Positions 1 to 7,660 are shown, numbered from the stretch's first letter. The stretch is 26,809 bases of DNA from an uncultured Prevotella sp. (GCA_900553465.1 USDT01000037.1:1-26809); one strand, 5' to 3'. Made by a program: numbers and translations. Notes: generated by a model not told the origin, from the sequence alone.

Positions 1-112
1 GATTTAACATTCCTTTACATCTCTTTTGCGATTTTATTTTGTCAAAAAAAAGTCAAGAAAAATCGTAAGTCGGTCACACGGGTTTTGCTCTAAAGCGTTG
101 ATATCGGGTGTG
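1..112. repeat. Partial copy R1 of the dispersed composite repeat (core and tail only)
   Basis: The first ~70 bases match the A/T-rich core also found at about 6539, 13293 and 26743. It contains TTAACATTCC, then TTTTGCGATTTTATTTTGTC, an A-run and GTCAAGAAAAA. The weaker tail (GGGTTTT, then a TAAA/TTGATATC-like segment) follows as in R2 and R3. Everything upstream of the core (lead block, hairpin, 22-bp array) would lie before position 1. No ORF of note. Confidence 0.85.
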
Positions 113-406
113 AGAAAGATAATGGAAAAGATGTGCACGTGCTCTTGATGTAACGATTTGCCAGTTGCGGAAATACCAATTTATTATTACATGAACTCAG
201 TGCCGTCACGGCTTAAACCACCTGTGGATAAGTAAGTTTGCCATCACCCTGTGGCAGTTCATGAATAATATCATTCCAAACCGAATTTTTATTGTCCAGT
301 AAAACCTTGTTTTCACGTATTGTCTTTGCGCGCATCTTTTTCTATCTTCGTATAAGACAGGAGGCGGCTCGGCAATGCCTGAACATGCAAAAACTTCGTT
401 TTTCTG
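113..406. other. Non-coding upstream region of the ZIP transporter gene
   Basis: No convincing gene. The short open frames here lack family similarity and sit on the flank of a repeat. A promoter-like segment begins at 343 (TATCTTCG, then TATAAGACA and GGCTCGGCAA). It resembles the two elements at 16368 and 16433. Its -7 box has C for T (TTCG instead of TTTG), so its activity is doubtful. Confidence 0.5.
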
Positions 407-438
407 TTTGTCATTGCTCTCACCTTTCACTATCTTTG
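407..438 (+). promoter_or_regulatory. Bacteroidetes-type promoter for the ZIP transporter gene
   Basis: TTTG at 407-410 and TATCTTTG at 431-438 are separated by 20 bases, which fits the Bacteroidetes primary sigma consensus. The inferred start near 445 would leave a leader of about 85 bases before the ATG at 529. Confidence 0.7.
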
Positions 439-528
439 CAAAAGATACACCGGAAAACATCTGTTGTTTCAGACAGACAAGGCGTAAGAAGAACAAAAGA
501 AAAAGTAAAATCAAAAATAAAAACAGTT

Positions 529-1308
529 ATGGAAGGATTGATAATAGCTCTCACACTGCCGCTGCTCGGCACGATGACAGGCGCGGCATTCGTATTTTTC
601 ATGAAACATGAGATGCCTTCACTTGTGCAGAAGTCGCTGCTCGGATTTGCTTCGGGAGTGATGGTGGCCGCCTCGGTATGGTCACTCCTCATACCGGGCA
701 TGGAACTTAGCGGAGGCGAAGGATGGGCCAAGGTGCTGCCGGTGACCATTGGTTTCCTGTGCGGCATTGGTTTCCTGCTTGCCATAGACTACCTGACGCC
801 ACACCTGCACATAGGCGACTCAAAACCGGAAGGCCCGCGCAGCGGACTCTCCCGCACGGCAATGCTGTCACTGGCAGTCACAATCCACAATCTGCCCGAA
901 GGCATGGCGGTGGGCGTTGTGATAGCCGGAGCGCTGCAAGGTGATGCCGGTATATCGGCGGCAGGCGCATTGGCGATGTCTCTTGGCATAGCAATACAGA
1001 ACATACCTGAGGGTGCCATCATATCGATGCCGCTGCGTGCGGAAGGCAACAGTCGCAAACGCTCCTTCGCCATCGGCTCATTGAGCGGTGTGGTTGAACC
1101 GATAGGGGCGGCGGCCGTGATACTTCTCGCATCGGCCATCGCCCCTGTCATGCCCTTCCTGCTTGCTTTCGCAGCAGGTGCAATGATATATGTCGTTGTT
1201 GAGGAACTCATCCCCGAGTCATCCGAAGGCAACCATAGCAACCTCGGCACCATTGGTTTTGCCGTTGGTTTTGCACTGATGATGGTGCTCGACGTGGTGC
1301 TCGGGTGA
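529..1308 (+). CDS. ZIP-family divalent metal (zinc) transporter
   Basis: A 259-residue integral membrane protein of the ZIP family (ZupT/GufA-like), expected to import zinc or another divalent cation across the inner membrane. Visible signatures are HNLPEG at residues 120-125 and QNIPEG at 157-162, the paired metal-binding motifs of transmembrane helices 4 and 5. About eight hydrophobic segments and a short His-containing loop (PHLHIGDSKP, ~91-100) between the N- and C-terminal halves also fit. The open frame extends upstream to 292, but that extension is basic, low-complexity and overlaps the promoter at 407-438. The ATG at 529 gives the usual family length. It converges with the CotH gene, with 11 bases between the stops and no obvious terminator. 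The exact metal cannot be told from sequence. Confidence 0.92.
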   Translation: MEGLIIALTLPLLGTMTGAAFVFFMKHEMPSLVQKSLLGFASGVMVAASVWSLLIPGMELSGGEGWAKVLPVTIGFLCGIGFLLAIDYLTPHLHIGDSKPEGPRSGLSRTAMLSLAVTIHNLPEGMAVGVVIAGALQGDAGISAAGALAMSLGIAIQNIPEGAIISMPLRAEGNSRKRSFAIGSLSGVVEPIGAAAVILLASAIAPVMPFLLAFAAGAMIYVVVEELIPESSEGNHSNLGTIGFAVGFALMMVLDVVLG

Positions 1309-1319
1309 GCACCGCGCCG

Positions 1320-3509
1320 TTATTTCACAATCACCTTACGCGCCGTTCCGTCGGAGTAGCGTATGATGTTCAGTCCGCTCTTCGGCTGCGATAGTTTCAC
1401 ACCGTCAACAGAATAGATGCCCACAACGGTGCGTTCGCCCGTCACGGACGGTCCGGATATGGCGGTGGATGTCTTCTCCATGCGTGAGAATGCGAGTACA
1501 GAGAGTGTGGCGTTGTTGTTCTGTCTTATCGTGACAGACTTCACCTGTCTGTCGGCATCGCAGCTTATGCTGTGCTCGAAGAGACAATAATGACAGTCGC
1601 TTCCCGGCGAAGAGTCAGACACGGTCATGCATCCGAGCTGTGTTACAGCCTCGTCACCTACAGGATTTCTCACAGACCAGTCTCTCACCGTAATCTTCAG
1701 CGGTGATGAACTTGTGCCGTCTGTGTAGTTCACGACAAGTTCCATCTCGCTCTGTCCTTTACCGCTGGTGGCCAACATGCACAGTTCGCTTGTGGAGAAC
1801 GGATTGTTGAACACGATGTCGCCGCTCTGTCCGGAACTTGTCAGGTGCAGGGCGTTGTTGCCTTCGTAAGCCGCCAGTCTGTACTCAATGTCTGAATTGG
1901 AAACTATGACGCGGTCGGTTGGCAATCCGCCCTCGTTTATCACCTTCTCCGAATAGAAGGAGCGGTTGCCGTCAATAGCACCCGTGGAGTGAGAGGATGC
2001 GGGCAGCGACTCGATGATTACATCGCCGTTCCAGCCGCTCACCACGTCAACAGGGATGTAATGTATCGACGGATCACGCGGCAGCAACTTCTTATCCATG
2101 AACGCCACACGGTTTCTTATCCAGTTTTTCAGATAATCTATCTCGTCACCATAGGTCTGACCGACATAATAGTTTGGCCACACGTGACGGCCGATGATGT
2201 TCCACGCGCTCTGGTTACGGCCGAGCGCTCCGCCCGATGTTATTATGTTGGTGAGCGAATCAATCTTCGCTTCGATGGCCTCATCTGAATACTGACCGTT
2301 GCGATACTGCTGCCAGCGCAGCTTCACATTATTGATAAAACTCTTATCGCGCGTCATCTTATACCACCAGAACGGCACAAGCTGCGGATCGCTGTTGCGC
2401 GCATTGAAGTCATACTGCCACAGATCAGTGCGCTCACCCTGATTGTAGTTGGCGTTGCCGTAGGCTATATTGAAATCCCAGAGCGACATTTTCCAACGCG
2501 GGTCGAGCCCCTCACGCGCTGCACGGGTCTCACTGTATTTATACAGATTGGTACTCAGACGGTAGCCGTCGATGTTGAACGAGAATTCTGTAGAGAGCAG
2601 ATAGTCGATGAACGACGTTTCGTCGATGTACTTGCGGTAGCCGCGCTCCGGGTCGGTATAATAGTCTGTGCGGAACGAAGCCTCCATGTCGTCTATCTGT
2701 TTGTGCAGCGCTTCCCTTGTACCTGGCATCAGTTCGGCGAAGTCTTCGTAGTCGGGAGCCGAATACTGGTAGGTTATTTTATTAGAGGTTATGTCGTTGC
2801 CGTTGCCGTCTACGGGATGATACTTCGACTGATAATACTCAGGTTCGTCGTCACGGTCTATTTCCACGTGATAGTCACCGGTCAGATCGCCGCCGTCTTC
2901 ACCCGGATCGTTGAGGTCAAGACGGTTCTTTCCCTTTCCCACACGCTCTGACATGATGAACACTCCGTAATATGTTCCGTCGAGAATAAGCTCGCAGAAC
3001 TTGGCGTGCGGCACATAGTCGAAGTACGGGCGTCCCAGTTCGAAGGTGAGCACGTCGCGTATCATGCTCTTGTCAGAGAACGGAGCGAGCAGCGCCCAGT
3101 CGTTGTCCTTGCCCATTCCCATTATCTCCACCTTCTTCTTCTCTCCTCCCTGCTCAAGCGGTTTGTCCAGCGGGCGGAACGAGTATGGCTTCTTGTCAGA
3201 GCTGTTGAACGACGAGTTGCCGCGATATCTCAACGCCACATAGCCTTCATAATCCACTTTCTGGTTCGGATAAGCTATCGTGTCGCCATAGTTGTACTGG
3301 CCTTCGCCGTTGTCGATGATTTTCATCCGGGCTGTGATACGGTCCTCACGCTGTATCATCCGCCCGTTAACATTGATGAAGACAATAGGCATATTGGTCT
3401 TCGTCAGTTTCACGTAGGCATTGTTGGTAGGCAGATAATTATCGGCCCGTTGCGCATACAGACATGCCGCAATCACCATCAATGGCAGCAGTAGTAGTAT
3501 TCTTTTCAT
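1320..3509 (-). CDS. Secreted CotH-family protein with C-terminal sorting-like tail
   Basis: A 729-residue exported protein. Residues 1-19 form a signal peptide (MKRILLLL hydrophobic run ending ...LYAQ). A CotH kinase-like domain spans roughly 90-480: RYRGNSS at 95-101, KKPYSFRP at 106-113, YYGVFIMSERVGKG at 180-193 and WDFNIAYGN at 344-352 match conserved blocks of the family. CotH of Bacillus is an atypical protein kinase acting on spore coat proteins; the substrate of secreted Bacteroidetes members is unknown. The block usually written D-x-D reads D-F-N here, so the second acid is Asn. Residues ~490-680 look like a beta-rich accessory region. The last ~35 residues (GIYSVDGVKL..., ending KVIVK) resemble a type IX secretion C-terminal domain. 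It appears monocistronic. A catalytic role is inference. Confidence 0.85.
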   Translation of the reverse strand: MKRILLLLPLMVIAACLYAQRADNYLPTNNAYVKLTKTNMPIVFINVNGRMIQREDRITARMKIIDNGEGQYNYGDTIAYPNQKVDYEGYVALRYRGNSSFNSSDKKPYSFRPLDKPLEQGGEKKKVEIMGMGKDNDWALLAPFSDKSMIRDVLTFELGRPYFDYVPHAKFCELILDGTYYGVFIMSERVGKGKNRLDLNDPGEDGGDLTGDYHVEIDRDDEPEYYQSKYHPVDGNGNDITSNKITYQYSAPDYEDFAELMPGTREALHKQIDDMEASFRTDYYTDPERGYRKYIDETSFIDYLLSTEFSFNIDGYRLSTNLYKYSETRAAREGLDPRWKMSLWDFNIAYGNANYNQGERTDLWQYDFNARNSDPQLVPFWWYKMTRDKSFINNVKLRWQQYRNGQYSDEAIEAKIDSLTNIITSGGALGRNQSAWNIIGRHVWPNYYVGQTYGDEIDYLKNWIRNRVAFMDKKLLPRDPSIHYIPVDVVSGWNGDVIIESLPASSHSTGAIDGNRSFYSEKVINEGGLPTDRVIVSNSDIEYRLAAYEGNNALHLTSSGQSGDIVFNNPFSTSELCMLATSGKGQSEMELVVNYTDGTSSSPLKITVRDWSVRNPVGDEAVTQLGCMTVSDSSPGSDCHYCLFEHSISCDADRQVKSVTIRQNNNATLSVLAFSRMEKTSTAISGPSVTGERTVVGIYSVDGVKLSQPKSGLNIIRYSDGTARKVIVK

Positions 3510-3612
3510 ATAAATGTGTATTTAATTATTAAGTTTCGGAAATAAGGCTTTTATATTAAAACAATGCAGACAGACTTTTACGTAACGGGAATAACACAAA
3601 AAAACATAAAAG

Positions 3613-3664
3613 ACAATGCAACGGTCCGCATGTTTGCCGCGACAGGCAGAGGCCGTTGCATTGT
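3613..3664 (-). terminator. Intrinsic terminator downstream of kbl
   Basis: ACAATGCAACGG (3613-3624) is the reverse complement of CCGTTGCATTGT (3653-3664). Read leftward, the 12-bp stem is followed by CTTTTATG and a T-run (A-run at 3597-3605 on the given strand). This fits rho-independent termination of kbl. Confidence 0.8.
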
Positions 3665-3692
3665 CCGTATGTGAAAATCTGGAAATACTGTA

Positions 3693-4883
3693 TTACTTGA
3701 TGACGTTCAGCTCACGGCCAACTTTGATGAACGCCTCGACAGCCTTGTCGAGATGACATTTCTCATGGCCGGCCGACAACTGTACGCGGATGCGTGCCTG
3801 TCCTTTCGGAACAACAGGATAATAGAAGCCTGTGACGTATATGCCTTCTTCCTGCATGCGTGCCGCGAAGTCCTGGGACAGTTTGGCATCATACAGCATA
3901 ACGGCGCAGATGGCGCTCTGTGTAGGCTTGATGTCGAAGCCTGCTGCGAGCATCTTGTCGCGGAAGTATGTTACGTTGTCCATCAGTTTGTCGTGCAGCG
4001 CGTTGCTCTCTTTCAGCATGTTGAACATCTCTATGCTTGCACCCACGATTGAAGGAGCGACAGAGTTGGAGAAGAGATAAGGACGTGAACGCTGACGCAG
4101 CATGTCGATTATCTCCTTGCGGCCGGTTGTGAATCCACCCATGGCACCTCCGAAGGCCTTGCCCAGTGTACCGGTGAAGATGTCGATGCGGCCGTAAACG
4201 TCGTAAAGCTCGGCCACACCATGACCGGTCGGACCTACAACTCCGGCAGAGTGTGACTCGTCAACCATAACAAGTGCGTCATACTTCTCGGCCAGTTCGC
4301 ATATCTTGTCCATAGGAGCTACGTTGCCGTCCATAGAGAACACGCCGTCGGTGGCAATGATACGGTGGCGCTGTGCCTGCGCTTCCTGCAGACAACGCTC
4401 CAGGTCAGCCATGTCGGCATTGGCATAACGGTAGCGCTTTGCCTTGCAAAGGCGCACGCCGTCGATGATCGACGCATGGTTGAGAGCATCAGAGATGATG
4501 GCATCCTCGTCTGTCAGCAGCGACTCGAACAGTCCGCCGTTGGCGTCGAAACAAGATGCGTAAAGAATAGTATCCTCCGTCTTGAAATAATCGGAAACGG
4601 CAGCCTCAAGCTGTTTGTGCAGGTCTTGCGTACCGCAGATGAATCTAACGGACGACATACCGAAGCCGTGTGAGTCCATGGCTTTCTTTGCCGCATCGAT
4701 GAGACGGCTGTTGTCAGAAAGTCCAAGATAGTTGTTGGCACAGAAATTCAGCACCTCACCACCTTCCTTCACCTCGATGTCGGCACGCTGCGGAGTGGTG
4801 ATCACACGTTCATTCTTATACAATCCGGCAGCCTTTATGTCTGCCAATTCCTGCGCAAGGAATTCTTTCATTTTACCATACAT
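3693..4883 (-). CDS. kbl: Glycine C-acetyltransferase (2-amino-3-ketobutyrate CoA ligase)
   Basis: A 396-residue PLP enzyme of the alpha-oxoamine synthase family. It cleaves 2-amino-3-ketobutyrate with CoA to glycine and acetyl-CoA, the second step of threonine degradation. The length matches E. coli Kbl (398). Visible motifs are NFCANNYLGL (46-55), SDALNHASIIDG (131-142), DESHSAGVVG (208-217) and GTLGKAFGG (238-246), with K242 as the PLP-binding lysine. The paralogues BioF and HemA are the alternatives. The family resemblance is closest to Kbl, and the divergent threonine dehydrogenase supports this. The start could be the first ATG or the one four codons in. It has its own promoter (4933-4963) and terminator (3613-3664). 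Confidence 0.95.
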   Translation of the reverse strand: MYGKMKEFLAQELADIKAAGLYKNERVITTPQRADIEVKEGGEVLNFCANNYLGLSDNSRLIDAAKKAMDSHGFGMSSVRFICGTQDLHKQLEAAVSDYFKTEDTILYASCFDANGGLFESLLTDEDAIISDALNHASIIDGVRLCKAKRYRYANADMADLERCLQEAQAQRHRIIATDGVFSMDGNVAPMDKICELAEKYDALVMVDESHSAGVVGPTGHGVAELYDVYGRIDIFTGTLGKAFGGAMGGFTTGRKEIIDMLRQRSRPYLFSNSVAPSIVGASIEMFNMLKESNALHDKLMDNVTYFRDKMLAAGFDIKPTQSAICAVMLYDAKLSQDFAARMQEEGIYVTGFYYPVVPKGQARIRVQLSAGHEKCHLDKAVEAFIKVGRELNVIK

Positions 4884-4932
4884 AGCTTTATGATTTAATA
4901 TATTGTTTAAGCACTATTGTCGTGTCATAAGA

Positions 4933-4963
4933 CAAAGTTCATATTTTTTTTGTTCTTAGCAAA
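4933..4963 (-). promoter_or_regulatory. Promoter of kbl
   Basis: Read leftward: TTTG at 4963-4960, 19 bases, then GAACTTTG at 4940-4933. The -7 box keeps TTTG but has GA instead of TA. The leader would be about 45 bases. Confidence 0.55.
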
Positions 4964-5004
4964 AAAAATAAGGTAAAAAATACTTTTTTACCGCTAAAAC
5001 TGTC

Positions 5005-5012
5005 TACCTTTG
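5005..5012 (+). promoter_or_regulatory. -7 box upstream of the threonine dehydrogenase gene
   Basis: TACCTTTG fits TAnnTTTG, 34 bases before the ATG at 5047. The matching -33 region is a T-run (4984-4989) rather than a clean TTTG. This site and the kbl promoter share the A/T-rich 163-base divergent spacer, where joint regulation is possible. Confidence 0.55.
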
Positions 5013-5046
5013 CTTACAGAAAGACAAAACTAATCAATCGTCAACA

Positions 5047-6000
5047 ATGAAAAATATTCTAATCATTGGTTCTACCGGACAAATCGGTTCTGAACTCACC
5101 ATGATGCTGCGCAACCTTTACAGCGGCAACGTTGTTGCCGGATACATTCCCGGCGCAGAACCCAAAGGGGTATTGAAGGAAAGCGGACCGTCTGCCATCG
5201 TTGACATCACAAGCCAGCAGCAGATAGCCGATGCCGTGGAAAAGTATGACATCGACACAATCTACAACCTTGCGGCACTTCTTTCTGCCGTGGCTGAAGC
5301 AAAGCCGCAACTGGCATGGAAGATAGGTGTAGGCGGACTGTTCAATGTGCTCGAAGTGGCAAGAGAGAAAAAGTGCGCCGTCTTCACACCGAGTTCCATC
5401 GGTTCGTTCGGCCCTTCCACACCGAAGGATCACACACCGCAGGACACCATACGCGAGCCGAAGACAATGTATGGCGTGACAAAGGTGACTGGCGAAATGC
5501 TCAGCAACTACTACTACACACGCTTCGGAGTTGACACAAGAGCAGTGCGTTTCCCGGGCCTCATCTCCTATGTGACACCTCCGGGAGGCGGAACCACCGA
5601 CTATGCTGTTGACATATACTACTCTGCCGTGAAGGGAGAGACATTCGAATGTCCTATCGCCGCCGGAACGTTCATGGACATGATGTATATGCCCGACGCC
5701 CTGCGCGCAGCCATAGAAATAATGGAAGCTGATCCGACAAAGCTCGTTCACCGCAACGCATTCAACATCGCGTCGATGAGTTTTGACCCGGAAATCATAT
5801 ACAACAGTATCAAAGAGGTCATCCCTGATTTCAAAATGGTGTACAAGGTAGATCCGTTGCGTCAGGCGATAGCCGACTCATGGCCTAATTCTCTCGACGA
5901 CACATGCGCACGTGAGGAATGGGGCTGGAAGCCTGATTACGACATGAAGACCATGACAAAAGACATGATCGAGAAACTGAGAATCAAATTCGGCAAATAA
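5047..6000 (+). CDS. L-threonine 3-dehydrogenase, extended SDR type
   Basis: A 317-residue NAD-dependent epimerase/dehydratase-like protein. It matches the SDR-type threonine dehydrogenases known from Bacteroidetes and some archaea, which oxidise L-threonine to 2-amino-3-ketobutyrate. GSTGQIG at 8-14 is the Rossmann nucleotide loop, TPSSIGSFG at 114-122 carries the catalytic Ser/Thr, and YGVTK at 142-146 is the Tyr-x3-Lys pair. RFPGLISYVTPPGGGTTDYA (from ~168) is characteristic of this subgroup rather than of UDP-galactose epimerases. It lies divergent to kbl, the next enzyme in the pathway, which strongly supports the substrate. This is not the zinc-dependent MDR-type Tdh of E. coli. A hairpin terminator follows at 6025-6057. 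Confidence 0.9.
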   Translation: MKNILIIGSTGQIGSELTMMLRNLYSGNVVAGYIPGAEPKGVLKESGPSAIVDITSQQQIADAVEKYDIDTIYNLAALLSAVAEAKPQLAWKIGVGGLFNVLEVAREKKCAVFTPSSIGSFGPSTPKDHTPQDTIREPKTMYGVTKVTGEMLSNYYYTRFGVDTRAVRFPGLISYVTPPGGGTTDYAVDIYYSAVKGETFECPIAAGTFMDMMYMPDALRAAIEIMEADPTKLVHRNAFNIASMSFDPEIIYNSIKEVIPDFKMVYKVDPLRQAIADSWPNSLDDTCAREEWGWKPDYDMKTMTKDMIEKLRIKFGK

Positions 6001-6024
6001 TAGTGATACTTTGAATAATGACAA

Positions 6025-6057
6025 ACGGGTCCGTGCAGCATGCTGCGACGGGCCCGT
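6025..6057 (+). terminator. Hairpin terminator after the threonine dehydrogenase gene
   Basis: ACGGGTCCGT (6025-6034) pairs with ACGGGCCCGT (6048-6057) with one G-U pair. The inner part GCAGCA/TGCTGC extends the stem. It is followed by TGTCTTTCTGT, a modest U-tract. Confidence 0.7.
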
Positions 6058-6239
6058 TGTCTTTCTGTATCAATTCGGCAAAAATCAGACAGCTTTTTAA
6101 TTTTACAGTAACACAGAAATTCCAACACCGGACAATCGTCGTTTTATTCTATTGAGATAAAACAAAATGAGGCACTTACAGATTTTCAGCATTCTGCGTT
6201 TTTTTCATCCGAGTTTTCTGTTCTACCCCGAAAAATAAT

Positions 6240-6281
6240 CGAGAATTTGCGGGCAGACTCTCCTTCGGGCGCAAATTCTCG
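6240..6281. other. Conserved hairpin of repeat R2
   Basis: CGAGAATTTGCG (6240-6251) and CGCAAATTCTCG (6270-6281) form a perfect 12-bp stem around an 18-base loop containing CTCCTTCGGG. The flanking bases are A-rich on the given strand, so a terminator reading would apply only leftward (ATTATTTTTCG after the stem). Confidence 0.85.
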
Positions 6282-6350
6282 AAAAATAAGAAGCTTGCAC
6301 AATATACTGAACATCAACAACTTACATTTAAAGACAATTATTTCATCATG

Positions 6351-6460
6351 TAAAAAGCACCGTTTGAGCATGCGATACAGCCCATATCAGGGTGCAAAAT
6401 GCCCTTGATTACACTCCAAAACGTGCGCAATCAAGGGCTGATATGGGCTTAATCAGAATG
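6351..6460. repeat. 22-bp-period array in R2 (five units)
   Basis: Units start at 6351, 6373, 6395, 6417 and 6439 with no indels. In each, position 1 is a pyrimidine, positions 3 and 5 are A, and position 10 is C. Most end with a TATCA/AATCA-like half at positions 13-17. In this copy units 1 and 4 are also complementary (GCCCATATCAG at 6380-6390, CTGATATGGGC at 6438-6448). Units 2 and 3 pair likewise (GCCCTTGATT at 6401-6410, AATCAAGGGC at 6429-6438), so a nested long hairpin is possible. Confidence 0.8.
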
Positions 6461-6784
6461 TCAGACTAATTATTCCGGAATACATTGCCTGTTATATGAC
6501 AATGCCGTACAGGCCGGAATGGCCTTTGTTGTACCGGTATTAACATTCCTTCACATCTCTTTCGCGATTTTATTTTGTCAAAAAAAAGTCAAGAAAAATT
6601 GTAAGTTCACCCGTCGGGTTTATTTTAAAGAAGCTGATATCAGACGTAAGGAGAGAAACTTAAAGTGTGCGCAGATGCTGCGAGGACAGCTCATCGGGTG
6701 AGCCACTATCGGTTGCTTTCCGGTTTGTCCGCAATTTATGCGTAACTATTCAATTCTCCCCTATTTGTCGGATGAGTCCTTACA

Positions 6785-7606
6785 TCATTTCTTTACAATG
6801 ACCTTATCTATATCAGAATAAGCCACTGAAGCGCGTATCGAGCCAAACACGTAAGCTGCTATTTCGTAAGGCTGATAAATGAACGTCACGCTGTCCTTGC
6901 CCAAAACGAAATTGTCGGGTACAAAAGGCTCGCTGAATTGGAACACGCCCTTCTTTTTCAGTTCGTCCAGCTTCGCAGCCTGATACTTTCCGGAGAGGTT
7001 TTCCACGATGCGACCAGTAACAACGCTGTCGGCATCAGCGGTGAAGAAATCGGCTTTTCCTATCTTTGCGCCGGTGGCCTTATCGAAATTCAGGGCCTTG
7101 ACAAAGCTCATACCGTGTGCTCCGCCACTGAAAGAATAGGTGTCAAACTGATAGGTTATCACGCCAGGACGGCCTTCGGCAACCGACGATCTCACCATAT
7201 ACTGATAGTTGAGAGACGCTCCTCTCACACCGGCAGCCACCATCTTGCCGCACTCTTCACGGTAGTTGGCTATGTATGCAGCGACAAACTTGTCAACAGC
7301 CTGCCTCATTGTGATGCCTGAATCCGCCTTTGCCAGCGGTTTGTATATATTGGGATTGAATATGCCTGAGTTCATTATTGTGTCGTTGACAGCAGCCGAG
7401 TTGCCACCGCTGGCATAGAGAATGTTCATATTGATCTCGCATTTAAGAGAACTGTCGCCCTCCAACATCGCCACAGTATCTACGACGATGCTGTCGAAAA
7501 CAAGACTGTCTGCGTCAGAAGCGCCCCTGCTCTGACTGCCACACGAACTGAAAGCCACACAAATAGCGGCAAACAGCATTACTGCTGAAAACGTTACCTT
7601 TTTCAT
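6785..7606 (-). CDS. Lipoprotein with DUF3298/RsiV-like domain
   Basis: A 273-residue predicted lipoprotein. Residues 1-22 are a lipoprotein signal ending at C22 (AFSSC), followed by a Ser/Asp-rich linker. Residues ~55-270 resemble the DUF4163 plus DUF3298 arrangement found in the RsiV anti-sigma/lysozyme-binding family. FDTYSFSGGAHGMSF (~153-167) and the terminal FIYQPYEIAAYVFG are the recognisable family segments. In RsiV this domain binds lysozyme; this protein has no cytoplasmic anti-sigma part, so it cannot be assumed to signal. It is the last gene of the leftward cluster, 54 bases after the NigD-like gene, and might be cotranscribed with it. Its exact role is unknown. Confidence 0.75.
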   Translation of the reverse strand: MKKVTFSAVMLFAAICVAFSSCGSQSRGASDADSLVFDSIVVDTVAMLEGDSSLKCEINMNILYASGGNSAAVNDTIMNSGIFNPNIYKPLAKADSGITMRQAVDKFVAAYIANYREECGKMVAAGVRGASLNYQYMVRSSVAEGRPGVITYQFDTYSFSGGAHGMSFVKALNFDKATGAKIGKADFFTADADSVVTGRIVENLSGKYQAAKLDELKKKGVFQFSEPFVPDNFVLGKDSVTFIYQPYEIAAYVFGSIRASVAYSDIDKVIVKK

Positions 7607-7660
7607 AAGGATAGTGTTTAAGATTGTGAATAATTAAGTTTGGGTTATAAAAAGATAAAA

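Larger units (their letters stand above)
6162..6645. repeat. Dispersed composite repeat, copy R2 (~484 bp)
   Basis: A full copy of a non-coding element also seen at 12910-13400 (R3) and 26364-end (R4). In order it has: a lead block (TTTTCAGCATTCTGCG, then GAGTTTTCTGTTCTACCCC); a hairpin at 6240-6281; a ~70-base spacer; an array of five 22-bp units at 6351-6460; a ~78-base spacer including GGCCTTTG; the A/T-rich core from 6539; and a tail (GGGTTTATTTTAAA, then GCTGATATC). It sits between convergent genes. No transposase, coding capacity or terminal inverted repeats were seen. Ends are estimated from where similarity to R3/R4 fades. The 139 bases after it, up to 6784, hold nothing recognisable. 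Confidence 0.85.

Noticed and set aside
292..528. N-terminal extension of the ZIP transporter
   Set aside because: It overlaps the consensus promoter at 407-438, is basic and low-complexity, and family members start at the ATG corresponding to 529.
5059..5751. 230-residue open frame on the - strand
   Set aside because: Antisense to the threonine dehydrogenase gene; Cys/His-rich shadow frame with no start signal.
6240..6281. Rightward intrinsic terminator
   Set aside because: The stem is followed by A-rich sequence on the + strand, not T; only a weak leftward terminator reading is possible.
6162..6645. Insertion sequence or MITE
   Set aside because: No transposase frame, no terminal inverted repeats and no target-site duplication could be identified at the estimated ends.
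6186..6701. Small frames within repeat R2 (6186-6371 on -, 6519-6701 on +)
   Set aside because: The corresponding frames in R3 and R4 are not preserved, and the array period of 22 is incompatible with a reading frame.
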